Assembly: GCF_028621895.1 (NCBI RefSeq)
Contig: NZ_CP117520.1
Span: 2,294,001-2,358,000 of the forward strand
Reading direction: 5' to 3'
Source of the DNA: Acinetobacter sp. GSS19
GTDB lineage: Bacteria; Pseudomonadota; Gammaproteobacteria; Pseudomonadales; Moraxellaceae
Length of the DNA stretch: 64,000 bases
Shown here one piece after another: positions 38,381-47,853 of the stretch; position 1 is the first letter of the stretch; every line of letters starts with the position of its first letter. The notes beneath the pieces were generated by a model. It did not search any database and was not told where the DNA came from. It saw nothing but the letters and a program-made list of their open reading frames with translations. The position numbers were made by a program, and so were the translations under genes.

Positions 38381-39409
38381 ATGTTATATTCAATTCAATA
38401 TTTACGTGGTGTGGCGGCACTTTTAGTGGTATTACACCATATCTCGCATAAAGGCCGGCAATATGATGTTTCATCTCTCAATGGGTTGAACATTGGAAAT
38501 TCCGGGGTTGATTTATTCTTTATTATCTCCGGCTTTATTATGTGTTACACCACGCATAATAAAAATATTTTATTTTCGGAATTCATCAAGTTACGTTTTC
38601 AGCGTATTCTGCCCTTGTACTGGCTCTTCACCACTTTGGCTCTCGTGGTGTACTGGGTTGCACCGCAGTACATCAATTCTTCCGGAGGAGAAACCGGCAT
38701 CCTGGCCTCTTACTTACTCCTGCCGACGGGCGAGCGTTATCTCGTCAATAATGGCTGGACACTGAGTTATGAGTTTTATTTCTATTTTATTTTTTCTCTA
38801 TTTATTTTATTTAATTCAAATTCTTATAATAGATATCTCAATATTATCCTAACAATTGTGAGCTTATTTTTAGTTGGTCTTTGGATCAATAGTTCGGTGT
38901 ACTGGGTAAAATTTCTGTTCAGCGATTTACTGATTGAATTTGTACTCGGAATGGTCTCTTTTATGCTTTACCAGCAATACAAATTTAATTCTCTATTTTC
39001 TCTGGGCTTAGTCATCTCCGCAATTGTGCTCTTGGTTTATCAAAATTTCTATGGCTTTATCTTCCCTGGCACATTTTCTTTTGCCATTCCAATGTTCCTC
39101 CTTTTTAATGGTGTCTTGCATTTAGAACACTGGTTTAAAGGTCAAAAGAATATATTCAGCGCGGGATTAGAAAAATTAGGTGGAAGTTCCTACTCTTTAT
39201 ATCTCATCCATCCTTTTATACTCGCTCCAATGGCCATCATTTATAGCAAGCTCGGAATAGAAAATGCTGATTTATTCACCTGGATGTTATTAATTCCTTC
39301 AATACTTGCAGGATGGATGACTTATAGAAAGATTGAAACACCATTGACTAAGATGTTTAGCAAGAAAAAGCCAAAAAAAGAGGTGGTATTAGAAACCACC
39401 TACAATTAA
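38381..39409 (+). CDS. Acyltransferase-3 family membrane protein (ExoZ-like), opposite orientation
   Basis: This 342-residue integral membrane protein of the acyltransferase-3 family has about ten helices. It has the early YLRGVAALLVVLHHIS motif with the catalytic His near residue 17-18, GNSGVDLFFIISGF near 35-50 and FIKLRFQRILPLYWL near 69-83. The family O-acetylates sugars from cytoplasmic acetyl-CoA. It is the only plus-strand gene between pgm and the right edge, and its end carries a terminator for the opposing operon. It probably decorates the capsule or another glycan. Confidence 0.85.
   Translation: MLYSIQYLRGVAALLVVLHHISHKGRQYDVSSLNGLNIGNSGVDLFFIISGFIMCYTTHNKNILFSEFIKLRFQRILPLYWLFTTLALVVYWVAPQYINSSGGETGILASYLLLPTGERYLVNNGWTLSYEFYFYFIFSLFILFNSNSYNRYLNIILTIVSLFLVGLWINSSVYWVKFLFSDLLIEFVLGMVSFMLYQQYKFNSLFSLGLVISAIVLLVYQNFYGFIFPGTFSFAIPMFLLFNGVLHLEHWFKGQKNIFSAGLEKLGGSSYSLYLIHPFILAPMAIIYSKLGIENADLFTWMLLIPSILAGWMTYRKIETPLTKMFSKKKPKKEVVLETTYN
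39373..39401 (-). terminator. Terminator for the minus-strand polysaccharide operon inside the opposing gene
   Basis: On the minus strand AGGTGGT, a 7-base loop and ACCACCT are followed by C and seven T. It lies 20 bases beyond the stop of the SGNH acyltransferase gene, within the last codons of the plus-strand acyltransferase. Confidence 0.8.
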
Positions 39410-39421
39410 TCCCAAAAAATT

Positions 39422-41353
39422 CTATTGAGTTAAAAAATCCTTAAATTCTGTAAATCCTTTTTGTTGCATAAAATAGTGTGCCGAATTTAGGGAACCATCC
39501 ACACTTAAATGTGAACCATCTGACGAATAAGGCAAATGATTTTCGGTTAACTGGGGTGCTGGAAATAAATCATCATGATGCAACAATAAAGTATGAGGGT
39601 ATTGCGTCGCAATCTGCTCTAAATACTGTCGCGCCTGAATCTGTTTCTTATATTCCATACTCGGTAGATATAGCTGCAGATTAAATGGACGATCAAACCA
39701 TAATGCCCTTTTAAACTGTAGAGCAATATCGGTATCGAAATTATAAGGTGCATCCATGATAATCACTTTTTTTCCCTGATCGTTTAACAACTTCACGAAG
39801 TTACTAAAACTCTGACGGTGCTTTTCATTCAGCATCACATTATTCCATTGTGCTGCCAGGATAATCGTTGGATATTCCTTTAAGTGCTGACGAACATAAT
39901 GGCGGTTAATTTCACATTGCTGATAGGCACGCGAACGTCGTGGACCAGTAAAATTATCATCCAGCGCCGGATAGCACCAATTGGTGGTCAATGCATTGAT
40001 ATTCATATTCATTTTCTTACCCACAGCATCCCAGAATGGCGTATTGTGCCCGGCAAATGAGTCGCCAATAAATAGCGCTTTCTGTGCTTCAGGATGTTTC
40101 GAACCCATCCAGCAGCTTGAACCCTGCGGAGCGATCGCGACTGACGGATCATTGACATCATGGAAACACCACCCATTTTTAACCGAAGGCATTTCCATTT
40201 GAGCAGCTTTATCCAGATAACTGTTAGGTGCACGGCTGAGCATTCCATCTGTCTTGTAAATATAGTAATAACCCAGCAAGAGGATCAGCGTTGAGCCGAT
40301 AAAGAAAGAATAGGAAGACAACAAATTCTGTTTGGAAAATTTCTGCCGGAAAGGTTCTTCAATCCACTGATAACTCAACCATCCTAAAAAGACCGAGAGG
40401 GCGATTCCAAACAGTATATTCAGCGCCGAATGAGAGAAAGCCAAGTAACTGGAAAAGAAAATGACCGGCCAATGCCAGAGGTAAATCGAATAAGAGGTAT
40501 TGCCCAGAAATTGTAAGATTTTTGGACGAGTTAACCATGAATTCTGCTGGCTCGAAATCAGAATCATCATGGTTCCGAGCACGGGAATTAAAGTCAGGAT
40601 TCCCGGCCAACGAGCTTGTTCATCAATAACCAGTAAACTGAGCAGGATCAGAGCAAAACCGCCTCCCTCCAGTAAAGTTTTACTCCGAGGTTGGAGACTG
40701 AGCTGATGAAACAGCAAATACACCAGGCCTCCAGCCAGCATTTCCCAAGCTCGGGTTGGAATCATAAAGAAAGCAAAAACTTTATATTTTTCTGGAATCA
40801 GACAGGCCAGCAAGAACGAAAGCACGGTTGCCAGTAGAACCATCCCTGCAATAAATTTCTTACTCTTGTTGATTTTACAAACAATCCACAAGGCCAGTGG
40901 CAGCAAGATATAAAACTGCCATTCCACCGACAAAGACCAGGTATGTAATAAAATTTTGTTATGGGTGTCTAAGGCAAAGTAATCCCCTGCCTCTAGGTAA
41001 TAGATCAGATTAGAGAGAAAAGTAATACTGGCCGCAGCATGTTCGGCGTAATTTTCATATTCCTCAGGAATGAGTAACCACCAGCCCAATAGGGCGATCG
41101 CAACAGTCAATACCATCAGTGCAGGTAAGATACGGATGGCACGTGAAATGTAAAATTGCAGGAAAGAAAAGCGTTGTGCTAATAACTGGTCGACGATAAT
41201 TTTTGTCATTAAGAAACCACTAATGACAAAAAAAATATCGACTCCAATAAAGCCGGCTGAAAATCCCATCACACCGAAGTGAAATAAGACGACTAAAGAA
41301 ACTGCATATGCTCTTAACCCATTAATATCATAACGAAAATTATTTTTTTTCAT
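39422..41353 (-). CDS. OafA-type O-acyltransferase with C-terminal SGNH domain
   Basis: This 643-residue protein has an N-terminal acyltransferase-3 membrane domain (about 1-370: RYDINGLRAYAVSLVVLFHFG with the catalytic His, GVDIFFVISGFLMT) fused to a periplasmic SGNH hydrolase-like domain (FIGDSFAGHNTPFWD near 440 with the Ser block, and SDGSHLSVDGS near 615 with the Asp-x-x-His block). Such fusions O-acetylate O-antigens and peptidoglycan. The ATG at 41353 is preferred over a TTG at 41362; the upstream gene stops one base before it. Last gene of its operon. Confidence 0.9.
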   Translation of the reverse strand: MKKNNFRYDINGLRAYAVSLVVLFHFGVMGFSAGFIGVDIFFVISGFLMTKIIVDQLLAQRFSFLQFYISRAIRILPALMVLTVAIALLGWWLLIPEEYENYAEHAAASITFLSNLIYYLEAGDYFALDTHNKILLHTWSLSVEWQFYILLPLALWIVCKINKSKKFIAGMVLLATVLSFLLACLIPEKYKVFAFFMIPTRAWEMLAGGLVYLLFHQLSLQPRSKTLLEGGGFALILLSLLVIDEQARWPGILTLIPVLGTMMILISSQQNSWLTRPKILQFLGNTSYSIYLWHWPVIFFSSYLAFSHSALNILFGIALSVFLGWLSYQWIEEPFRQKFSKQNLLSSYSFFIGSTLILLLGYYYIYKTDGMLSRAPNSYLDKAAQMEMPSVKNGWCFHDVNDPSVAIAPQGSSCWMGSKHPEAQKALFIGDSFAGHNTPFWDAVGKKMNMNINALTTNWCYPALDDNFTGPRRSRAYQQCEINRHYVRQHLKEYPTIILAAQWNNVMLNEKHRQSFSNFVKLLNDQGKKVIIMDAPYNFDTDIALQFKRALWFDRPFNLQLYLPSMEYKKQIQARQYLEQIATQYPHTLLLHHDDLFPAPQLTENHLPYSSDGSHLSVDGSLNSAHYFMQQKGFTEFKDFLTQ

Positions 41354-41354
41354 T

Positions 41355-42509
41355 TTATGCAATTAAACCCATGATATTACTAATTTTTTTATTGACTTTA
41401 TCGGCATCAAAATGGGCTGAAGCGATTTTAAAACTTTCCATACCCATTAAATTGACTTGATCTGGGTTGTGAATGAAATAGAGCATTTTATTGGCTAGGG
41501 CTTTGGCATTCCATTTCGGAATGAGAAAACCATTTACCCCAGGTACCACAGTATCGCGACAACCCGGAACATCGGTGGTAATGACCGGACGGCCAACCGC
41601 CATCGCTTCCTGCGTACTACGCGGTACACCTTCACGATAATAAGAAGGCAAAACAAAGACCGCACTGTCTTTAATTCGTTGTGCCACATCGGAAACATAA
41701 CCATCATACTGAATCAAACCGGAAGCAATCAGCTCATCGAGTTCGGTCTGACTGAGCGCTGATGGATTGGCGGGATCAAGTCCACCAATAATTTTGAAGG
41801 TCACCTCTGGATGCTGTTGTTTAACGATTTTTGCCGCCTCGATAAAATCGAAAATGCCCTTCTCGGCAATTAGGCGGGCAATGAAAATAAAAGACACCGG
41901 CTGACTTTCATCCCAGCGTGAATAGGCATAATCAGCCAGATTCAGGCCAATCGGCCCAATCACCTCAACGGCATTCGGTTTACAAGGAATGTTATAGTTA
42001 TCAATCAGATCACGCGGATCATCCTGGTTCAGAAACATGATTTTGTCTAAATAACGGAATACCCAGCGATACAAGGACACTTGCATAAAACGGGTCAGCT
42101 GACTTTTAAATTTCTGCTTATGTTTATGGATCGTGAAAGGTGAACCTAAGCCTTCAATCATGCCAAAAATCGAAGGTACACGTGCATGATAGGCGGCCAA
42201 GGTGCCATAAATGACCGGTTTGGTGGAATAGGGAAAGACGATATCCGGCTGAATGGATTTGATTTTATTTTTCAATTGCCAGGTAGAAGCGAGATCGGAC
42301 AAGGGATTCAGTCCGCCTCGGCTTAGCTTATAGGTACTGACCACTGCTCCGAGTGACTCAATTTTTTTTAAACCTTGTTGGGAATATTCAGAAACCAGCA
42401 CATGAACCTGATGGCCATTTTTAATACATTCTTTGATGAAGTCACCACGGAATCCATATAAGGTATTATCCATGGTGCCAATAATCATTATTTTTTTAAG
42501 ATTGCGCAT
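41355..42509 (-). CDS. Glycosyltransferase family 4, PglA-like
   Basis: This 384-residue GT-B retaining glycosyltransferase has an N-terminal acceptor-binding half (YGFRGDFIKECIKNGHQVHVLVSEY, TKPVIYGTLAAYHARVPSIFGMIEGLG) and a C-terminal donor half (FIARLIAEKGIFDFIEAAK near 225, VLPSYYREGVPRSTQEAMAVGRPVITTD near 290 with the EX7E-like motif). It resembles PglA/WbpT-like enzymes that add the second sugar to a lipid-linked first sugar. It overlaps the end of the previous gene by 14 bases. Donor unknown. Confidence 0.88.
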   Translation of the reverse strand: MRNLKKIMIIGTMDNTLYGFRGDFIKECIKNGHQVHVLVSEYSQQGLKKIESLGAVVSTYKLSRGGLNPLSDLASTWQLKNKIKSIQPDIVFPYSTKPVIYGTLAAYHARVPSIFGMIEGLGSPFTIHKHKQKFKSQLTRFMQVSLYRWVFRYLDKIMFLNQDDPRDLIDNYNIPCKPNAVEVIGPIGLNLADYAYSRWDESQPVSFIFIARLIAEKGIFDFIEAAKIVKQQHPEVTFKIIGGLDPANPSALSQTELDELIASGLIQYDGYVSDVAQRIKDSAVFVLPSYYREGVPRSTQEAMAVGRPVITTDVPGCRDTVVPGVNGFLIPKWNAKALANKMLYFIHNPDQVNLMGMESFKIASAHFDADKVNKKISNIMGLIA

Positions 42510-43563
42510 AAATATTTAACCATTGTTGGACGGAATGATCTAAAGAAAATTTTTGTTCTACGCGTTGTCGGGCTTCACGGTTATTGTTTTGGATGGTGGT
42601 TTGATCTAAGGCCAAAGCCTGCTGTAAGGCAGCTGCCAAGGCATGGCTGTTTTGTGGAGGGACAAGCAGGCCGGTTTCGCCCATAATTTCTGCCGAACCG
42701 CCACAGTCAGTCGCGATGACGAAACATTGGCAAGCCATGGCTTCAATAATCACGGTGGGTAAGCCTTCGTTTTTAGACGGTAAAATAAAAAAGTCGGCTT
42801 GATTCAGCAGTTCTGGAATGTCGGCCCGTTTACCGAGCAGGAACACCCGTTTTTCCAGTCCCAAACTTTCAATTTCTTTTTCCAGATCGTCTTTAAGCTC
42901 TCCGTCACCAGCAATATGAAATTCAATATGAGGCGGGAGTTTCGGCTCCAGAATGGAAATGGCCCGAAATAAATTCGAATAGTCTTTTTGTGGATTTAAA
43001 CGTCCGACCGATAAACAGATGATCTTTTCTGAGACTGTGTTGGGTTTTTCCGCCTGAGCGAAACGCTTTAAATCAATCCCGTTATAAATCGTGACTGCAT
43101 CCTGTGGTTTAAAAGCTCCTTTCTCGATAAAAGCCTCAGTCGCCTCCCGGCTGACGTTGGTATTGAGATCCGAGAGGAAATTACTGTAGCGATAGGCCAA
43201 CATGCGTAATTTTCCACCCTCATTGGAATTATGCGCGGTACAGATTAAACGCTGCACACGGGTAAAAAGCCGGCCAATCCGAGAAAAAATATTGGCGTGT
43301 ACCATATGCGCGTGCACGATATCTGGCTGATAATCCCGAATTAATTTTTTATATTTAAATAATGCCGAGATAAGCTGAACTGGAGAATTCAGACCTAAAG
43401 GAATCACTTCGATCTGCTGAGAATGTGGCTGAACAATTTGCTCTCCAGTCAGATAAGCAATCTTGATTTCATGCTCACGCTTACGCATTTCATCGGCCAG
43501 AGCACAGACAATCCGTTCGGCCCCACCTAGCGTTAGTCCGGTAATCACATATAAAATTTTCAT
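42496..43563 (-). CDS. Glycosyltransferase family 4
   Basis: This 355-residue GT-B enzyme has GLTLGGAERIVCALADEM near residue 8, VHAHMVHANIFSR near 85, SVGRLNPQKDYSNLFRAI near 188 and the nucleotide-sugar motif PSKNEGLPTVIIEAMACQCFVIATD near 265. The GGAERIV N-terminus is typical of capsule and O-antigen GT4 enzymes. Its start overlaps the wzy stop (TAATG). Donor and acceptor unknown. Confidence 0.9.
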   Translation of the reverse strand: MKILYVITGLTLGGAERIVCALADEMRKREHEIKIAYLTGEQIVQPHSQQIEVIPLGLNSPVQLISALFKYKKLIRDYQPDIVHAHMVHANIFSRIGRLFTRVQRLICTAHNSNEGGKLRMLAYRYSNFLSDLNTNVSREATEAFIEKGAFKPQDAVTIYNGIDLKRFAQAEKPNTVSEKIICLSVGRLNPQKDYSNLFRAISILEPKLPPHIEFHIAGDGELKDDLEKEIESLGLEKRVFLLGKRADIPELLNQADFFILPSKNEGLPTVIIEAMACQCFVIATDCGGSAEIMGETGLLVPPQNSHALAAALQQALALDQTTIQNNNREARQRVEQKFSLDHSVQQWLNIYAQS

Positions 43564-44624
43564 TAGAAGAGACTATTTCCCAAGTAATTAATTATGTAAT
43601 TTTGGTATTCGTATGATTTATGCGCGCCAAATCCGAAGATTTTCCACAGACTGAACGCCAGTACATTGAGCAGGATGGTGAGCAGAACCATGTTGTTTCG
43701 GCGGTTTTTGCTCAAATGGAAATACAGCGTGAGCAGAACAAACAGATCAAAAAAGATCATGTACAGGTTGAAACGATCCGCTAAAGTAGAAAAGCCGATA
43801 CTCAACAGGAAACAGGTACAGATCAGGACAAAATAGAAATCCAGCACCTTATAAAAGTCCAGATAATTGACTTTAAAGAAGCTATCCCGGTATTTCAGGT
43901 AGTAATACAGGGGAACGACATGCAGGACTAGACGCAAATACGTGCCTGTTGAGGTCATTTCACCACTGGTATAAACACTGTTTTCACTTTGTACCGATAA
44001 AAATAAAATCCCGGTAATGACTAGAATGGAAGCAGCCTGGTAGAGATATGCCATGACTTTGCTGACATTCAGATATTGCAGCGGGAAAAAAAACAGCATA
44101 ATGATGGCTGAACGGTGAAACAGAAAAGCCACGAATACCCAGAATAGGAATTGCAGGTTCTTCTTATCCAACAGCTTTAAAAATGCGTAAAGTAAAATCG
44201 CAATCGCAACAGATTGCCGAACATAACCCATTGAAACAACAAGAATATGGACAGGGAAATAAATCAGCAGCCCATACCAGTAGGCTCTGGAGCGCAATAG
44301 GAATTTGGTCAGAAAGAAAAAAACAATAATTGCGCAGACGATATAGGTAAACAGCGTATCGGTGAAACCCAGTCTGCCGCCCGCCCAGTTGATTAAACCA
44401 AATAGAGGTTCATCTCTGGCCATGACCTGATCAAAATCGAGATAAAGATGATTGGAAAAAATGACCAGATAATTCCACCAGTCCAGACTGATCTGATATC
44501 TAAATGCGACAAACAGAAACAGGAAAAACATGAACATGTAAAAAGTCAGCTTACTGACTGCTGTTTTGTACTGGCTCGTGAGTGAAGCCATCGACAAGAA
44601 AAACATGATTCCCCAATAAATCAT
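43563..44624 (-). CDS. wzy: EpsG-family repeat-unit polymerase
   Basis: This 353-residue membrane protein has about ten helices and fits the EpsG family of polysaccharide polymerases: FRYQISLDWWNYLVIFSNH near 42, ARDEPLFGLINWAGGRLGF near 69, and PVHILVVSMGYVRQSVAIAILLYA near 124. By exclusion and topology it is the Wzy polymerase of module B. Low sequence conservation is normal for Wzy. It starts 3 bases after the upstream gene and overlaps the next. Confidence 0.82.
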   Translation of the reverse strand: MIYWGIMFFLSMASLTSQYKTAVSKLTFYMFMFFLFLFVAFRYQISLDWWNYLVIFSNHLYLDFDQVMARDEPLFGLINWAGGRLGFTDTLFTYIVCAIIVFFFLTKFLLRSRAYWYGLLIYFPVHILVVSMGYVRQSVAIAILLYAFLKLLDKKNLQFLFWVFVAFLFHRSAIIMLFFFPLQYLNVSKVMAYLYQAASILVITGILFLSVQSENSVYTSGEMTSTGTYLRLVLHVVPLYYYLKYRDSFFKVNYLDFYKVLDFYFVLICTCFLLSIGFSTLADRFNLYMIFFDLFVLLTLYFHLSKNRRNNMVLLTILLNVLAFSLWKIFGFGAHKSYEYQNYIINYLGNSLF

Positions 44625-44627
44625 GGC

Positions 44628-45707
44628 TTAGGCCCCTACAATCTCGACCCATCGGGAAACAATGGCTTCACTATGGTATTTCTCGGATTTCTGTTTCGCA
44701 TTTACACACATCTGCTGGTATTCCTGCTCTTTCAAATCCATCAGACGCAGCATGGCCTCGGCCAGTTTGTGTGTATCAAAACACTCCACCAGATAACCTT
44801 CTTTACCCTGTTCAATGAGATCGCTCGGCCCTGTGTCACAGTCGAAAGAAACAATCGGTAAGCCAAATGCCTGTGCTTCCAGCAACACCATCGGTAAACC
44901 TTCAAAGCGGGAGCACATACAATAGAAACTGGCCGACTGGTAATACGGAGTAACTTCTTTGGTGGTCGGAATGAATTCAATGGTCGGATGAATATTCAAC
45001 TGCTCCACTTTGCTTTTGAGTTCAGCTTCATCTTCACCGCTGCCAATAATCTGCAACTTCCAATCGCGGCGTACTTTGCAGACCTCAGCCCAGGCATCCA
45101 GCAACAGATCAAAGCCTTTTTGATAGGTCAGTCGACCTAAAGCGATGACCGTTTTATTTTTAAAATCAGGGAAATGTGTAATATTTTCATAGGGTGCCGG
45201 ATTGGAAATCGGGATGATTTTCGCGGAAATTTTTTCTAAAGCTTCTTCCCATAATTCTTCATCGCGTTTGGTCAACGTCACCACATAATCACAATATTTG
45301 GCCGCCATTTTTCGGCCCAAGCGGCGAAATGGCACCCCCAAATCAACCTTGTAATTAAAATGTTCCCAACAAATGTGCTGGACCTTAAGCCCCCAAAGTG
45401 CCGGGATAGTAAACAGACAGGAAATGCTGTCTACGACAATCAAGCTTTGGATCTGATGCTGTTGCACAAACTGACGCACTTTCCAGACGCAGCCGAGAAA
45501 ATTACTTTTGAAATTCACTTTGCTGGGATAAAGTCCAGAGGTCTGGATGGAGGGATGTAAAGGAAAAAATGGTTTATCCCCTTCAGATAAACTCAAAATA
45601 AAAATCTGGTAACCACGTTCAGCTAAACGGTTCGAAATCAGGCTGGTGACCCGTTCCGTTCCGCCTGAATGGTTCATATTACTGATAAGAAAACAGATAT
45701 TTTTCAT
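44628..45707 (-). CDS. Glycosyltransferase family 4
   Basis: This 359-residue GT-B enzyme has MNHSGGTERVTSLISNRLAERG near the start, IALGRLTYQKGFDLLLDAWAEV near 188, and a donor-binding CSRFEGLPMVLLEAQAFGLPIVSFDCDTGPSDLI near 268. The C-terminal pattern resembles GalNAc- or Gal-transferring GT4 enzymes (PglH/AmsD-like). An ATG at 45707 in an ATGA overlap with the GT52 stop is preferred over ATG at 45716. Donor unknown. Confidence 0.88.
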   Translation of the reverse strand: MKNICFLISNMNHSGGTERVTSLISNRLAERGYQIFILSLSEGDKPFFPLHPSIQTSGLYPSKVNFKSNFLGCVWKVRQFVQQHQIQSLIVVDSISCLFTIPALWGLKVQHICWEHFNYKVDLGVPFRRLGRKMAAKYCDYVVTLTKRDEELWEEALEKISAKIIPISNPAPYENITHFPDFKNKTVIALGRLTYQKGFDLLLDAWAEVCKVRRDWKLQIIGSGEDEAELKSKVEQLNIHPTIEFIPTTKEVTPYYQSASFYCMCSRFEGLPMVLLEAQAFGLPIVSFDCDTGPSDLIEQGKEGYLVECFDTHKLAEAMLRLMDLKEQEYQQMCVNAKQKSEKYHSEAIVSRWVEIVGA

Positions 45708-46681
45708 TTGGAACATTGCTCCAAGGTTAATAGCTCAATGCCAAAATCCTGCCCTACCGTGTCATAGAAATTACGGTAAAGTTGGTAAAGGGTCGGCTCA
45801 TATATATATTTCACAGAAACACGACTGATATTGGCGATATTTAAAATCGCGGTGCTCATAAAACTATAAACTTCGACTTCTATTTCAGGATTCCGTTTTA
45901 TAAACTGAATAATATAATCCTCAAAAATCAAGAAGGTCGTGATAATTTCTGCCCCAGCAGCCGGGTATTTTTTTTCTCTTGGATGGGGAAAATAATAGTC
46001 AGGTTTCAGTCTTCCTATATATTGTTCGATATATGCCAGGCTAAACTTTTCAGAAAGTTCATGCATGGGCTGACCGAGATAAATCTTTATTCTTTTTCGC
46101 TGCTGCTGATCTGGTTTTTTTTCATCAAGAAACAATTCCAGTTTCTTCGTATTGTTTATAATATTAGAGACATTCTGATAGAGCGTATAATGATGCAGGG
46201 ATAATTTTTTAATATCCTCCATATAAAAACGAACGCCTAATATTCGCCAGATCAAACGTTTCCACAACACTGGTTTTGAATCTTGATAATAGATACTAGT
46301 TTTAATGACATTTGCAGTGCCATCATCAAAAGTATAAATATTCGGACGATAAATCTTGGAAATGACATACTGGAAATGTCGTGAGTCAATACTGGCCAGA
46401 TAGTAGTTTCTATATTTTCTGTTTAAGGATTTCTCTTTGATTTTATTGATATAATTTAAAAAACCAGAGAACCCAGGTTCAGCAATGTAATATAGCGTAT
46501 TAACGCATTTCTCTTTCAGTTTTTGGTAATAGTAATGGTATTTCTCATTGTGATTATGAACCAGAACAATCAGATCAAAGTGCTGTCCAGGATTTAAATC
46601 GATAATTTTTTCCGCAATTAACATCTGTAATGGTGTCACACACATAATCAGGTTATTTGGATTTTCCTTATAGTTATCCAT
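45704..46681 (-). CDS. GT52 (bacterial sialyltransferase-like) glycosyltransferase
   Basis: This 325-residue protein shows the bacterial sialyltransferase pattern: an N-terminal LIMCVTPLQMLIAEKII segment, a D-D-G motif (TFDDGTAN near 118-125), an HP motif in YFPHPREKKY near 232-241 and a late STAILN segment near 282. GT52 enzymes use CMP-activated nonulosonates, and this gene lies just after a CMP-sugar synthetase and a flippase, so it probably adds the legionaminic-acid-type sugar. It overlaps wzx by 34 bases. No signal peptide. Confidence 0.78.
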   Translation of the reverse strand: MDNYKENPNNLIMCVTPLQMLIAEKIIDLNPGQHFDLIVLVHNHNEKYHYYYQKLKEKCVNTLYYIAEPGFSGFLNYINKIKEKSLNRKYRNYYLASIDSRHFQYVISKIYRPNIYTFDDGTANVIKTSIYYQDSKPVLWKRLIWRILGVRFYMEDIKKLSLHHYTLYQNVSNIINNTKKLELFLDEKKPDQQQRKRIKIYLGQPMHELSEKFSLAYIEQYIGRLKPDYYFPHPREKKYPAAGAEIITTFLIFEDYIIQFIKRNPEIEVEVYSFMSTAILNIANISRVSVKYIYEPTLYQLYRNFYDTVGQDFGIELLTLEQCSK

Positions 46682-47853
46682 AGTATTATTACCATTAATA
46701 GATTAGAAAAAATTAATGCGTAGGGTATATAGTAAATTGAAATTTCACTGGTAAAGATGAGTAAAATTACGTAAACCAGTGAGGTTGAAAAAGTAATTAT
46801 TGAAATGATTTTATTTTTAGCAAAATAGAAAAAGTAATTTACCAAAATTAAATATGGAAAATTCAATCCATATGCGACCAAATACATTACAACATAGTAT
46901 TTCACTCCTAAATATTCCTGCCCTAAAAACCATGTATAGAGTTTTTCTGGCATTATCCAGCTGATTACCGCTGGTAGTATACTGAGGGGAATCGCATATA
47001 TTGTGTATGTTTTTATTTTTTTAAGTGACAGTTCGTTATTTTTTAAGCCTTTATAGTAATGAGGAATAATTGCTTTATTTAAGGCCATGAAAATAACGGG
47101 TAATACCAATGCAATTTGCACACCTGCCGAGTACAGCCCCAGATCAAATTTGGAATACTTTTCATAAATGAAAAGTCGATCAAGTTGCCCTTTTAAAAAA
47201 AAACTGGACTGATGCAACAACAGCGGTAAACCGAACGAAATAATGTAAAGCAACGAGGTTTTTAGCTGTCGGGTTTTAAGGCCACGTTTCGGCCTGAACA
47301 AGTCACCAAGAACCACACTGGCAATCACGAAGGTCAGCACATTCGCCAACACGATTGCAAGAATCCGATAGACCACCAGATCCTGACTAAAATATTCCAG
47401 TGCAGCGATGGTCGCTCCGACATTGAATAGAGACAGAATGAACTGGATGCTAATGTATTTGAGTGGTTGCTGTTGGCACTGCCGTAGGGCTAATTGCACA
47501 TTCACCAGAGACTGGAACATAGCCGCCAGTACCACATACGCCATAATTTCAGCTTTTAGTAGCCAGCAAATCACGAGCAAGATGGCGGATACGATAAAGT
47601 TAAATAAATAGCCCGCTTTCACTACGGTGTTCAGGGCTTTTTTGCCATAAAAATAGTAATAGCGGGTAATTGCACCTTCCTGACTAAAGCCAATAAAGAT
47701 GCTAAATAGCGCCAGCCAAGTCATGAAGTAAGACAGCTCACCAAAACCATCCGGACCAAGTTTTCGGGTTAAGTACGGCAGCATTAAAAAAGGCAAGATT
47801 TTGGCGAGCAGCTCACCGATCAGATAGATCAGCCCTTCCTTCAGAATTTTCAT
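46648..47853 (-). CDS. wzx: Wzx-type repeat-unit flippase (module B)
   Basis: This 401-residue membrane protein has about 12 helices of the MATE/MOP superfamily. The N-terminus GEGLIYLIGE-like segment (MKILKEGLIYLIGELLAKILPFLMLPYLTRKLGPDGFGELSYF) is the Wzx signature. It moves the undecaprenyl-linked unit across the inner membrane. It overlaps the CMP-sugar synthetase by 4 bases upstream and the GT52 gene downstream. A second, different flippase is cut by the right edge. Confidence 0.9.
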   Translation of the reverse strand: MKILKEGLIYLIGELLAKILPFLMLPYLTRKLGPDGFGELSYFMTWLALFSIFIGFSQEGAITRYYYFYGKKALNTVVKAGYLFNFIVSAILLVICWLLKAEIMAYVVLAAMFQSLVNVQLALRQCQQQPLKYISIQFILSLFNVGATIAALEYFSQDLVVYRILAIVLANVLTFVIASVVLGDLFRPKRGLKTRQLKTSLLYIISFGLPLLLHQSSFFLKGQLDRLFIYEKYSKFDLGLYSAGVQIALVLPVIFMALNKAIIPHYYKGLKNNELSLKKIKTYTIYAIPLSILPAVISWIMPEKLYTWFLGQEYLGVKYYVVMYLVAYGLNFPYLILVNYFFYFAKNKIISIITFSTSLVYVILLIFTSEISIYYIPYALIFSNLLMVIILWITIRKIQIT

